64,000 bases of DNA from Treponema sp. Lineage in GTDB: Bacteria; Spirochaetota; Spirochaetia; Treponematales; Breznakiellaceae. The translations under genes and the position numbers were made by a program. The DNA lies in the NCBI GenBank assembly GCA_009784935.1, contig WQXI01000003.1, positions 62,001-126,000 on the forward strand, written 5' to 3'. Below the pieces are notes generated by a model that was not told where the DNA came from, made no database searches, and saw only the letters and a program-made list of their open reading frames with translations. This document shows positions 29,106 through 36,314 of this stretch, in pieces. Within the stretch, counting starts at the first letter, position 1, and the number at the start of each line of letters is the position of its first letter.

Positions 29106-29837
29106 CTACTTTGCAATATCCTGATTTTCGATTAATTGCATTCGTTTTATCTCTAGCCGGTTAAGCCAGCCATTTTTATTTTTTAACGATATATAACCAA
29201 TTATAGACATTACAAAAGCGCCTGCTGCGTCAACAATCAAATCTTTCATAGTATCTAATAGAGCTGACTGACCCATTAAAAGTTCGCCGGATTCGAGCGC
29301 ATACTTTTGCATGTTTGTTTTTAAAAAATAATCCATAGAAAACTCATATATTTCCCATATGACTCCAAGTGTAACAGCAAAACAAAAAGCAAATAATGCC
29401 ACAAAACCGGGGCTTAAAGAAAACTTAATAGTGTCCGATTTATTCAGCAAACTAACAATAGAAAAACCCAGAGCTCCTAAAGCTGCTCCGCTGAAAATAT
29501 GCAATATGGTATCCCAGTGAGGTATACGGTGATAGAAATTTCGTACTTCTCCCAAAATTATTCCGCAAAATAAAAAAATTGCATATGCACAAATCATTAC
29601 CGATGGTATATATAATCTCGCTTTTTGCTTTAAAATGTTAGGAAGAAATATAGCAAACATACCCAATAAACTTTGTAACAGCATTAATATATAATCACTT
29701 TTTACTCTAATTGTTATTTCAGAAGAAGGCGCAACGGCAGGCGCTAAAATAATTTGAATGATAACATATATTACCGAAGCTACAAATGTAAAAAATATAA
29801 ATCCTAATAAGGCTCTTAAATTAAATGGTTTTTTCAT
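29106..29837 (-). CDS. DUF2238/YjdF-like multi-pass membrane protein
   Basis: Integral membrane protein of 243 residues with about seven hydrophobic segments. The central HWDTILHIFSGAALGALGF and later GVIWEIYEFSMDYF and DTMKDLIVDAAGA motifs match what I recall for the DUF2238/YjdF family, in which the polar residues lie within the membrane helices. The function of the family is not known to me. It lies 9 bp from both neighbours, between an AI-2E-type permease and the histidine kinase, so it belongs to the same transcript and may take part in the signal sensed. Confidence 0.72.
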   Translation of the reverse strand: MKKPFNLRALLGFIFFTFVASVIYVIIQIILAPAVAPSSEITIRVKSDYILMLLQSLLGMFAIFLPNILKQKARLYIPSVMICAYAIFLFCGIILGEVRNFYHRIPHWDTILHIFSGAALGALGFSIVSLLNKSDTIKFSLSPGFVALFAFCFAVTLGVIWEIYEFSMDYFLKTNMQKYALESGELLMGQSALLDTMKDLIVDAAGAFVMSIIGYISLKNKNGWLNRLEIKRMQLIENQDIAK

Positions 29838-29846
29838 TAAATATTT

Positions 29847-30995
29847 TTATATCTCCTGTTTTTCTTCTATTGTTTTCTTTTTTTCATAATACTTAATAAT
29901 ATTTTCGAGTATATCTTTAAAAACTGCAATTAACGGAATTGCAGTAATCATTCCCAAGACACCTGCTGCAGCGCCGCCAATTGTAATACCGATTATCACT
30001 AATAATGGACTTAACGAAAACGAACCGCCCATTAATTTAGGCTGAATAATATTGCCGTCTATCTGCTGCGTGATTAATAGTATTACAGCTGCAATTGCTG
30101 CTATTCCAATACCTTGTGTAAAAGCAACAATAATTACAACGAATATCGAACCAAAAATTGATCCAAAGTATGGTATATAATTTACGATTCCAAGCATTAA
30201 CCCTAACGCTAAAGCATACGGAGAACGTAAAATAAGTAATTCGATAGTAACTATAGTTCCTAGAATACAACCATCTATTGTTTGAATATGAATATATCGT
30301 TTAAAATTACTATTAAGCCTATCTGTATATTGCAATAATGCTTCGCTTATATTTTTCGAAACAAAAGCAGAAAGTAATCTGCTGATAAATTTCTTGAATT
30401 TTTCTTTTTCTATTAATATATAAATAGAAGAAATTAAAGCTAAAATTATAGTGAATATCGCTGATGAAACACCAAACAGTGCATTTAGGGTAGATGACAG
30501 GTTTTCTATGCTGAATATTTGAAATATTTCCTGAAGCATTGTCATGATTCCTTCAAAACTGACATGCATGCCGGGAATTCCTAAATTATTAATATAATTT
30601 ATTGCTTCTCTAATTCCTTCATAATAAACAGGAAGGTTTGCAAAAAAGAATGAAATGCTGTTTATCAAATACGGAATAAACAAGTATAATATAGAGAATA
30701 CAATCAAGGTAAAAAATAATATTGTTATAATAACGCTTATAATCTTTTTTCTTTTATTAAAGAATTTAATTTTTGATTTGTTAAAAAATCTTTTTAAGCC
30801 GCTGTATGGAATATTAATAATGTACGCTAATAAAAAGCCATAGAAAAAAGGAGCGATTATTCTTAAAACATTACTAAAAAAATTAATAAAAAAGCTGATC
30901 TCAGTAATAATTTTATATGAGATAACTACTATTATTGCAAGGAAAAAATAGGGTAAAAGAGATTTAAGTCTCCTAGTTTTTTTCAGATTAGTCAT
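29847..30995 (-). CDS. AI-2E/PerM family membrane transporter
   Basis: Membrane protein of 382 residues of the AI-2E exporter/PerM family. There are paired N-terminal helices, a soluble middle region (about 130-200), then a cluster of helices with VNYIPYFGSIFGSIFVVII and LITQQIDGNIIQPKLMGG, both signature stretches. Members move autoinducer-2, Na+/H+ or unknown substrates, so the name does not fix the substrate. Neither the ATG at 30995 nor the TTG at 31007 has a good ribosome site; the ATG is used. It is first in a four-gene operon with DUF2238, kinase and regulator, under the 11-bp repeat array at 31021. Confidence 0.85.
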   Translation of the reverse strand: MTNLKKTRRLKSLLPYFFLAIIVVISYKIITEISFFINFFSNVLRIIAPFFYGFLLAYIINIPYSGLKRFFNKSKIKFFNKRKKIISVIITILFFTLIVFSILYLFIPYLINSISFFFANLPVYYEGIREAINYINNLGIPGMHVSFEGIMTMLQEIFQIFSIENLSSTLNALFGVSSAIFTIILALISSIYILIEKEKFKKFISRLLSAFVSKNISEALLQYTDRLNSNFKRYIHIQTIDGCILGTIVTIELLILRSPYALALGLMLGIVNYIPYFGSIFGSIFVVIIVAFTQGIGIAAIAAVILLITQQIDGNIIQPKLMGGSFSLSPLLVIIGITIGGAAAGVLGMITAIPLIAVFKDILENIIKYYEKKKTIEEKQEI

Positions 30996-31020
30996 ATATA
31001 ATAGCAATGTATTACATATA

Positions 31021-31059
31021 AGTAAACAAAAGGTAAACTAAAAGTTAAATTTTGGTAAA
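31021..31059 (-). promoter_or_regulatory. Array of four 11-bp-spaced TTTACC-like boxes before the kinase operon
   Basis: On the minus strand TTTACC (31054-31059), TTAACT (31043-31048), TTTACC (31032-31037) and TTTACT (31021-31026) recur at exactly 11 bp. The unit at 31032 could double as a -35 element, with TAATAC 17 bp downstream as the -10. This matches the array at 27200 in unit and period and suggests autoregulation of the kinase/regulator operon. Confidence 0.6.
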
Positions 31060-31090
31060 CTAATGTTCATTTATAATTTAAAACATATTT

Positions 31091-31984
31091 CTACTTTATC
31101 GCCTTTACAGGACATGCACAAATACAATTTCTGCAAAAAATACATTCAGAAGATAAAACTCTTTTCCCATTCTGAATATATTTTTGCACATCGATATCCA
31201 TTGGACATTCTTTATTACATTTACCGCAGCCTATACATTTATTTTTCTTGTTTGGTCCGACCTTAATAAGTGAAAAACGAGTTTGCAGCTTCATTACAAG
31301 CGATACAGGACAAAAGATTTTACAAAAAGCGCGTTTTTTCCTAAAAACAAACGCCAAAATAATTCCAATGATGTAATAGGATATATACCCTACAAGAAAC
31401 CAAATAAATTGATCAAGTTTGTGGGTTTCTATAAATGCTCCGTTAACAGGCGAATAAATATGCCTATTGTAATAATCGTATCCAAGCTGAATAAGTATAA
31501 ACGGAATAAGCAAAGAAATTATTAATACTGGTATCCTAATGTATGTATATTTTTTTGGAATGACTTTATTTTCTTTTATGGGAAGCCATTCAAGAAGCGC
31601 AGCCGTATAGCAGCCCCAGCCGCAAAAACCCCTCCCAAAAATTAACGGCCCAACTACTTTTGCAATCGCATAATGAATTAATACACGGGTAAAAATCCCT
31701 GTATTTATAAAATAGGCAAAATAAAATACTGTTTCTTCTATTTGCATGTTTTCGCGCTGCATAATTCCTAAAAATACAAGAAAAACTATTGATACAATAG
31801 AGAGGCATATTTTTCTTCCTAAATCAGGGTTATTATACTTTACGCTTATAAAAAATCCGATTGACACACTTAATCCTATTGGTATAAAAACAAGAAAAAA
31901 CCCTATCCAAATTGTTAAACCCATAGAAACAGATAATGCAGTTCCTACTAAGAACGGAATTATACAATGTAAATATTTTTTCAT
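31091..31984 (-). CDS. NapH-like membrane polyferredoxin
   Basis: Inner-membrane iron-sulfur protein of 297 residues. Four to six membrane helices carry two Cys motifs typical of the NapH/NosR/CcoG group (GFCGWGC about 118-124 and CKIFCP about 222-227). They are followed by two C-terminal [4Fe-4S] ferredoxin motifs (CIGCGKCNKECP and CIFCRNCICACP). Such proteins pass electrons across or along the membrane to periplasmic reductases. No nap, nos or reductase gene is nearby, so the partner is unknown. It overlaps the DUF2141 gene upstream by 4 bp. Confidence 0.87.
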   Translation of the reverse strand: MKKYLHCIIPFLVGTALSVSMGLTIWIGFFLVFIPIGLSVSIGFFISVKYNNPDLGRKICLSIVSIVFLVFLGIMQRENMQIEETVFYFAYFINTGIFTRVLIHYAIAKVVGPLIFGRGFCGWGCYTAALLEWLPIKENKVIPKKYTYIRIPVLIISLLIPFILIQLGYDYYNRHIYSPVNGAFIETHKLDQFIWFLVGYISYYIIGIILAFVFRKKRAFCKIFCPVSLVMKLQTRFSLIKVGPNKKNKCIGCGKCNKECPMDIDVQKYIQNGKRVLSSECIFCRNCICACPVKAIK

Positions 31985-32412
31985 ACAACTCTTACTCTCC
32001 CCATATTTACAATAATTGTTTTTGAGTTATTGTTTACAGGCACTTTTAATCTGTGAAAATTCCCGGGAGATCCTCTATGATTATAATTTGTTATACCGAC
32101 AGGCTCTATTGGTATCCAAAAATTTGTTTCATTTAGCCTGCCATCATTGTTTGTATCTTGAAATATTGATACCACATATTCACCTTCCGGCAATTCTATA
32201 GAGTGTGTTAATCTAGCATTATTTGATTCTAAGATAAAAGACACAAAAGCTTGTTTGTTTTTATAATCGGTTTCATTTGAGTATACTGCAACATATAATA
32301 AACCCCCGTTAACAATTACACCATTAATTTCTATAGTCGCCTGAATATTATCAGCATAAATAATTACTGCGGTACAGGTTAAAGCAAAAAATAAAAGCGC
32401 TTTTTTAAACAT
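31981..32412 (-). CDS. Secreted DUF2141 protein
   Basis: Exported protein of 143 residues with a signal peptide (about 1-21, ending TAVIIYA). The body matches the DUF2141 pattern as I recall it: LPEGEYVVSIFQDTNNDGRL followed by FWIPIEPVGITN and a G-P loop. These are small periplasmic beta-sandwich proteins of unknown function. AGGGAG precedes the ATG. It is transcribed with the polyferredoxin, and 11-bp-spaced boxes lie 40-70 bp upstream. Confidence 0.8.
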   Translation of the reverse strand: MFKKALLFFALTCTAVIIYADNIQATIEINGVIVNGGLLYVAVYSNETDYKNKQAFVSFILESNNARLTHSIELPEGEYVVSIFQDTNNDGRLNETNFWIPIEPVGITNYNHRGSPGNFHRLKVPVNNNSKTIIVNMGRVRVV

Positions 32413-32452
32413 AATAAACTCCCTGCTTTTTATTGTTATATAGAGTTTATTA

Positions 32453-32480
32453 GGTTAATAAAAATTAGAAAACAGTTAAA
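32453..32480 (-). promoter_or_regulatory. 11-bp-spaced boxes before the DUF2141/polyferredoxin operon
   Basis: On the minus strand TTTAAC (32475-32480), a poor unit TCTAAT (32464-32469) and TTAACC (32453-32458) are in 11-bp register. A TATATAAC stretch downstream could be the -10. Weaker than the arrays at 27200 and 31021, but on the same face of the helix. Confidence 0.4.
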
Positions 32481-32504
32481 TTACCAAGGTGCAAAAATAT
32501 GATA

Positions 32505-32915
32505 CTAAGCTGCATTATTTTCCATTTTTTCTTTTCGTTTTTTCAGTAATTCGTTTATTTCGTTTGTTTTTCTTCGTACGTTTACGATAGAAGCAATAAT
32601 AACAAATATATATACGACTACTGCAATAACAACAAGAACCCAAACAGGTGTTACAGAATACCAGTCAAAAATATAACCAAACAAAACAAGAATTGTTATT
32701 ATATAACTAATATCTATAAGATATTCAAAAATTAAATATCGTACCTCGATTTTATGCAACAAAAGCACTCCAACATTAATAATGATATTTACACCGAATA
32801 TTTGAAAGATAGTGGAAACAAGCATTTGTTCTTCACCAAAAAATAAGAAAAATAACGCTAGAATAACCAGTGCAATACCAGTACAAAAAATAATATTTAT
32901 AACTAAATTTTTCAT
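32505..32915 (-). CDS. DUF3021-like four-helix membrane protein
   Basis: Membrane protein of 136 residues with four hydrophobic helices and a positively charged C-terminal tail (RRKTNEINELLKKRKEK). The size, layout and position directly after a LytTR regulator match the DUF3021 family, which acts as a membrane partner or anti-activator of LytTR regulators in other bacteria. The ATG at 32915 (SD AGGTGA, 5 bases) is preferred over the GTG at 32924. It begins one base after the LytTR stop. Confidence 0.75.
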   Translation of the reverse strand: MKNLVINIIFCTGIALVILALFFLFFGEEQMLVSTIFQIFGVNIIINVGVLLLHKIEVRYLIFEYLIDISYIITILVLFGYIFDWYSVTPVWVLVVIAVVVYIFVIIASIVNVRRKTNEINELLKKRKEKMENNAA

Positions 32916-32916
32916 T

Positions 32917-33360
32917 TTATTCACCTTCCTTTAAAGCATTTTTTATATCCGCAAGATATTTTCTGGTAACATAAAGTGATGTCCCATTTGATAACACCGC
33001 TTCCAGATGGCTGTTTGCCATTGGCGTGATTCTTTCTAATTTATTAATATTTACAATGCAATATTTGCTTATTTGTACGAATCCTTTGTTTCTTAATTTT
33101 TCATAAAGCTGATATAAACGATTTTTGCTGTAATAGCTTTGTTTCTCATCAAAGATTACTGTTTTTTTATCAATACTCTCTACATGATAGATTTCTGATA
33201 CATTGATCAATTTAGTGCTATCATCCAAATAACATTCTATTTGGACATCAGCAGATTTAACCAGCGAAATTATACGATCAACTGTTTTATCCTTTACAGG
33301 ATACTCAATCGTTACTTCGATATCCTTTTTTGCCATATCCTGTTTGAGTTTAATGAGCAT
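32917..33360 (-). CDS. LytTR-family transcription regulator
   Basis: Stand-alone LytTR DNA-binding protein of 147 residues. The C-terminal two thirds carry the family pattern: IYHVESIDKKTVIF, the YEKLRNKGFVQISKYCIVNI stretch and the LYVTRKYLADI end. There is no receiver domain, so control is probably through the DUF3021 membrane partner. The ATG at 33360 has no ribosome site. On the minus strand a TTGACA with a TA-rich -10 ends about 5 bases before it, so a leaderless transcript is likely. An alternative start is the ATG at 33336. Confidence 0.85.
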   Translation of the reverse strand: MLIKLKQDMAKKDIEVTIEYPVKDKTVDRIISLVKSADVQIECYLDDSTKLINVSEIYHVESIDKKTVIFDEKQSYYSKNRLYQLYEKLRNKGFVQISKYCIVNINKLERITPMANSHLEAVLSNGTSLYVTRKYLADIKNALKEGE

Positions 33361-33487
33361 ATGTTTTTTTATAATAATTATTTTATTTTGTCAATACTTA
33401 GTTTGCTGTTTAATTTTATATTATTTACAGAGAACTTAAGGGTTTTTAAGAGAGAATTTAGATATTAAGAATTAACTGTTAAGCCGC

Positions 33488-34285
33488 TTACCTTATCGGG
33501 TAAACTCCAGTGGCGCCGACTTCCAGTCCGTTTTCGATTTCTTCTATAAGTATATTTTTCATTGTTTCGTAGTCAGGCAATGTTCTAAACATAACTGTTG
33601 TTGTCTGATGTATTCTTCGGTTATTTTCGTACTGGTCTGTTCCTACTACATAATCAAAACCGAGACTTCTTAAACCGGCAGAGCTTTCTAAATTAACGCT
33701 TTTGATAAAATCACCTTCGCTGTCGTATATATTAAATACCCAGTGATAATAAAGCGTTCCTGACAGTACAAATGATTCTTGTACAACAATATAAAAATCT
33801 TTAAAGAAAAAACTGTCTATAGTAAACCGTTGTAATCTAGTTAATCTTGGATCTGTGCTTGCAGTCCTTATTCTTCTTAACCTGTTTGTTAATTCATCAA
33901 TGTCTTTTAATTCACCTAATTTGTATCTTATCCTGATTAAACAATTTATTACGTAAAATTCCCCGCTGTCTATTTTATCACAAGCTTCAAAATACCTTCT
34001 TGCCTCCGTAAAAGAAGCTATCGCATTATTTGCGTCTTGTTTTTCATCGTATGTGAGACCCATCATAAAATGACACACCCCAAGATTGTATAATACAGAA
34101 AAACGTTCTGAATCAGTTATAGAATTAAGCAGTTCGATGGCTCTTTCAAAATTGTCTTCATCCATATATTCCATTGCGCGGTTAAAAATAGTTTCATTTG
34201 GATCTATTACATTTGTTTGAGCAGTTTGGGAGTATATATTAAATACACAAAAGCAAATTAAAAATATCAAAACTAGCTTTTTCAT
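33488..34285 (-). CDS. Secreted TPR-like protein
   Basis: Exported protein of 265 residues with signal peptide MKKLVLIFLICFCVFNIYSQ. The N-terminal half has TPR-like helix pairs (AMEYMDEDNFERAIELLNS, then YNLGVCHFMMGLTY and AIASFTEARRYFEAC). The C-terminal half is beta-rich (FVLSGTLYYHWVFNIYDSEG) and ends GATGVYPIR. It probably works as a periplasmic scaffold; no enzyme motif is seen. Its ATG overlaps the antitoxin-like gene stop by 4 bp (ATGA), an unexpected coupling. Confidence 0.72.
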   Translation of the reverse strand: MKKLVLIFLICFCVFNIYSQTAQTNVIDPNETIFNRAMEYMDEDNFERAIELLNSITDSERFSVLYNLGVCHFMMGLTYDEKQDANNAIASFTEARRYFEACDKIDSGEFYVINCLIRIRYKLGELKDIDELTNRLRRIRTASTDPRLTRLQRFTIDSFFFKDFYIVVQESFVLSGTLYYHWVFNIYDSEGDFIKSVNLESSAGLRSLGFDYVVGTDQYENNRRIHQTTTVMFRTLPDYETMKNILIEEIENGLEVGATGVYPIR

Positions 34286-34476
34286 GATTTCCTCTTATAT
34301 AATTTTTCGATTTCTTTAAGGCGTTCATATTCATTATAACTCATTAAAACTGCTTCTACATTATTATTTTTAAGAACAAATACTGTTTCTCCGGAACCTG
34401 ATAAATTGCGGACAGTTTTTGTCAGCTCTTTCTGAAGCTGAGTAATCGACATCATTTGTTTGGTTTCTATCATCAT
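34282..34476 (-). CDS. Orphan Phd/YefM-type antitoxin-like protein
   Basis: Small protein of 64 residues with the Phd/YefM layout: an N-terminal DNA-binding part (SITQLQKELTKTVRNL) and the hallmark VFVLKNNNVEAVLMSYNEYE strand-helix. In complete systems a RelE, Doc or VapC toxin follows. Here the next gene is a secreted TPR protein overlapping by 4 bp, so it is an orphan or has a non-standard partner. It may now act only as a repressor of its own operon. No strong ribosome site; the second codon is also ATG. Confidence 0.75.
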   Translation of the reverse strand: MMIETKQMMSITQLQKELTKTVRNLSGSGETVFVLKNNNVEAVLMSYNEYERLKEIEKLYKRKS

Positions 34477-34658
34477 ATTTTTCTCTGTATTATTATATAT
34501 ATTTTACTATATATTGAAAAGCAGTATCTTGTCAATAAAAATCATACATTTTGCGTATTATTCTAATTAATCCAATTATTTTTTCATGTAACTCGCAGCT
34601 ACAATTTTTTAGCCTGCAGTTATTTGCCAATTACAGTTAAATAATAAAGAATACAATA

Positions 34659-35030
34659 ATGGCAAATAAAGACGTTTTAGATATAGATGAAGACTACATT
34701 CTCCAGTTAATCAGCAATAATGTTAAACGCTTTAGAAACATAAAAAATATTTCGCAGATGAAACTCGCAGAGATGACAGGACTTACACACAATTTTATTC
34801 ACGATATAGAAAACTGCAAAAGAGGCGTTTCTGTCAGAACGCTTGCAAAATTATCAAATGCGTTTAATGTTGAACCTTACATATTTTATCTGCCGGAAGG
34901 CGCATCCGATAACGAGACGCTGATTTATGTTAAAGAATTTAACGATAATATACACAGATTCGTAAATGATTTAACACAGCAGTATATCGACAAAAAAGAT
35001 AAAAGCAAGAAAAAGCCGGCAGCGCCTTAA
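34659..35030 (+). CDS. XRE-family transcription regulator
   Basis: Protein of 123 residues with one helix-turn-helix of the Cro/C1 (XRE) type at about 13-72 (NVKRFRNIKNISQMKLAEMTG, NFIHDIENCKRG, LAKLSNAFNVEPYIF). A C-terminal helix and Lys-rich tail follow. It resembles the regulator in the integrated element at 47461, including the NVEPY/NIEPY turn. No Shine-Dalgarno sequence is seen before the ATG. It ends with a 4-bp convergent overlap with the LuxR-type gene. Confidence 0.82.
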   Translation: MANKDVLDIDEDYILQLISNNVKRFRNIKNISQMKLAEMTGLTHNFIHDIENCKRGVSVRTLAKLSNAFNVEPYIFYLPEGASDNETLIYVKEFNDNIHRFVNDLTQQYIDKKDKSKKKPAAP

Positions 35031-35797
35031 ACTGAAGCCGAAGCGCTTTTTTTACCATCTGTCTTTTTGCCGGGTTTTTCCGGTTTTTTACCGTTAAAAA
35101 TCAAGTCTCTTTTATCGTCCCACAGACTAAAATTGTCAAAATTTATAAGCCCGTAGATAAGCGAAAAAATAACAATTTCGATCCTGTTTCTAAGTTTAGT
35201 TTTTTTTCTTATAACCGTTAAACAGTTTCTAATCGAACCTACGTTAAAATTCAACTCTTTGGCTATTTCTTCATCCGAGTAACCCCTTGCAAGGTTTCTT
35301 ACAATACTATGCTCTGCCGGAGTAAAAAAGCCGTTTTTTATCTCTGTAAACTGCCCGGGGAACTGCTTTAATAATGAAACTGCGCTAAAAACCCTTAATA
35401 TAAGAGAAGCGCTGATATATTTTCCTCCCTTAAAAACAAGCTTTACTATTAACGCTAATTTATCTATATCTTCTTCTGTAAACAAAAATCCCGAAATTCC
35501 GGCTTTTATCGCAAAACTGACCTTATCTTCCTCCTCTTTGCTGCATAACATAATTATTTGGGTAGAAGGCGACCTGGTTAAAAATATACGAATCAAATCA
35601 GGACCTGTTAACTCAATCGGCTGAGAATCTATAATAAGTATGTCCGGTTTGTATTTTTCTGATTTAATCATCGCGTCAATCGCATCCTTTACAACGTCTG
35701 TAATGACAAATTGCTCCTCGTTAGACAGAGCTTCCAGGATACGTTTTTGCTCCTCTTCTTGGCGGGAAACGATTAAAATATTAATTTTTTCACTCAT
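35027..35797 (-). CDS. LuxR-type regulator with degenerate receiver
   Basis: Protein of 256 residues. The ATG at 35797 (GGGGGT upstream) is preferred; the longer open frame to 36034 runs antisense through the next gene and is spurious. The N-terminal domain has a receiver fold but lacks the usual acidic pair (ILIVSRQEEE) and the Lys-Pro turn (FLFTEED). It keeps an Asp in DILIIDSQP, so phosphorylation is doubtful. The C-terminus is a LuxR/FixJ helix-turn-helix (FFTPAEHSIVRNLARGYSDE, then VGSIRNCLTVIRKK). It is divergent from the receiver/hybrid kinase pair with 82 bp between. Confidence 0.82.
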   Translation of the reverse strand: MSEKINILIVSRQEEEQKRILEALSNEEQFVITDVVKDAIDAMIKSEKYKPDILIIDSQPIELTGPDLIRIFLTRSPSTQIIMLCSKEEEDKVSFAIKAGISGFLFTEEDIDKLALIVKLVFKGGKYISASLILRVFSAVSLLKQFPGQFTEIKNGFFTPAEHSIVRNLARGYSDEEIAKELNFNVGSIRNCLTVIRKKTKLRNRIEIVIFSLIYGLINFDNFSLWDDKRDLIFNGKKPEKPGKKTDGKKSASASV

Positions 35798-35879
35798 ATT
35801 AAACCCCCAACTGTAATACTTGACAGAATTTTTAATGATCCTGATAATACTAAGATAAAACTTTAGGAGAAAAAGGCAA

Positions 35880-36236
35880 TTGAAAACGGTTATAATTGTT
35901 GATGACAGCGACACCAATCTGGCTATGGCAGAAGAAGCTATAGAGGACCATTTTAGGGTACTAACTGTCCCTTCTGCAGCCAAAATGTTCGCTTTATTGG
36001 AGAAAGTAAAACCTGATTTAATCCTGTTAGACATAGAAATGCCGGAAATGAACGGTTTCGAGGCTCTTGAGAGGCTAAAATCTCAGGATTCATCATCAAA
36101 TATTCCGGTTTTATTCCTTACCGGAACAATTAATGATTCAATCAAAGAAAAGAGCGAAAAATTGGGGGCTCTAGATATTATTGCAAAGCCATTCTCCCCG
36201 GAATCGCTTCTAAATCAGATAAATTCGCATATTTAG
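35880..36236 (+). CDS. Single-domain response regulator
   Basis: CheY-like receiver of 118 residues with all key residues: acidic pair in IVDDSD (8-9), phospho-acceptor in LILLDIEMPEMNG (about 51), Thr in FLTG (about 81) and Lys in IAKPFSP (about 103). It starts at TTG, with AGGAG 10 bases upstream and AAGG nearer. A hybrid kinase follows 78 bp later, so this is probably its diffusible output or phosphate sink. The LuxR-type gene next door, with its damaged receiver, is transcribed from the same divergent region. Confidence 0.88.
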   Translation: MKTVIIVDDSDTNLAMAEEAIEDHFRVLTVPSAAKMFALLEKVKPDLILLDIEMPEMNGFEALERLKSQDSSSNIPVLFLTGTINDSIKEKSEKLGALDIIAKPFSPESLLNQINSHI

Positions 36237-36314
36237 TACCATTTTATCCATACATGGCTTATAATTGTATTACACGACATTTATGCCGAATATAAACTAT
36301 TATGGAGGAATACT

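Noticed and set aside
35798-36034. N-terminal extension of the LuxR-type regulator
   Set aside because: It runs antisense through the receiver gene at 35880 and its own ribosome site; the ATG at 35797 has a good SD.
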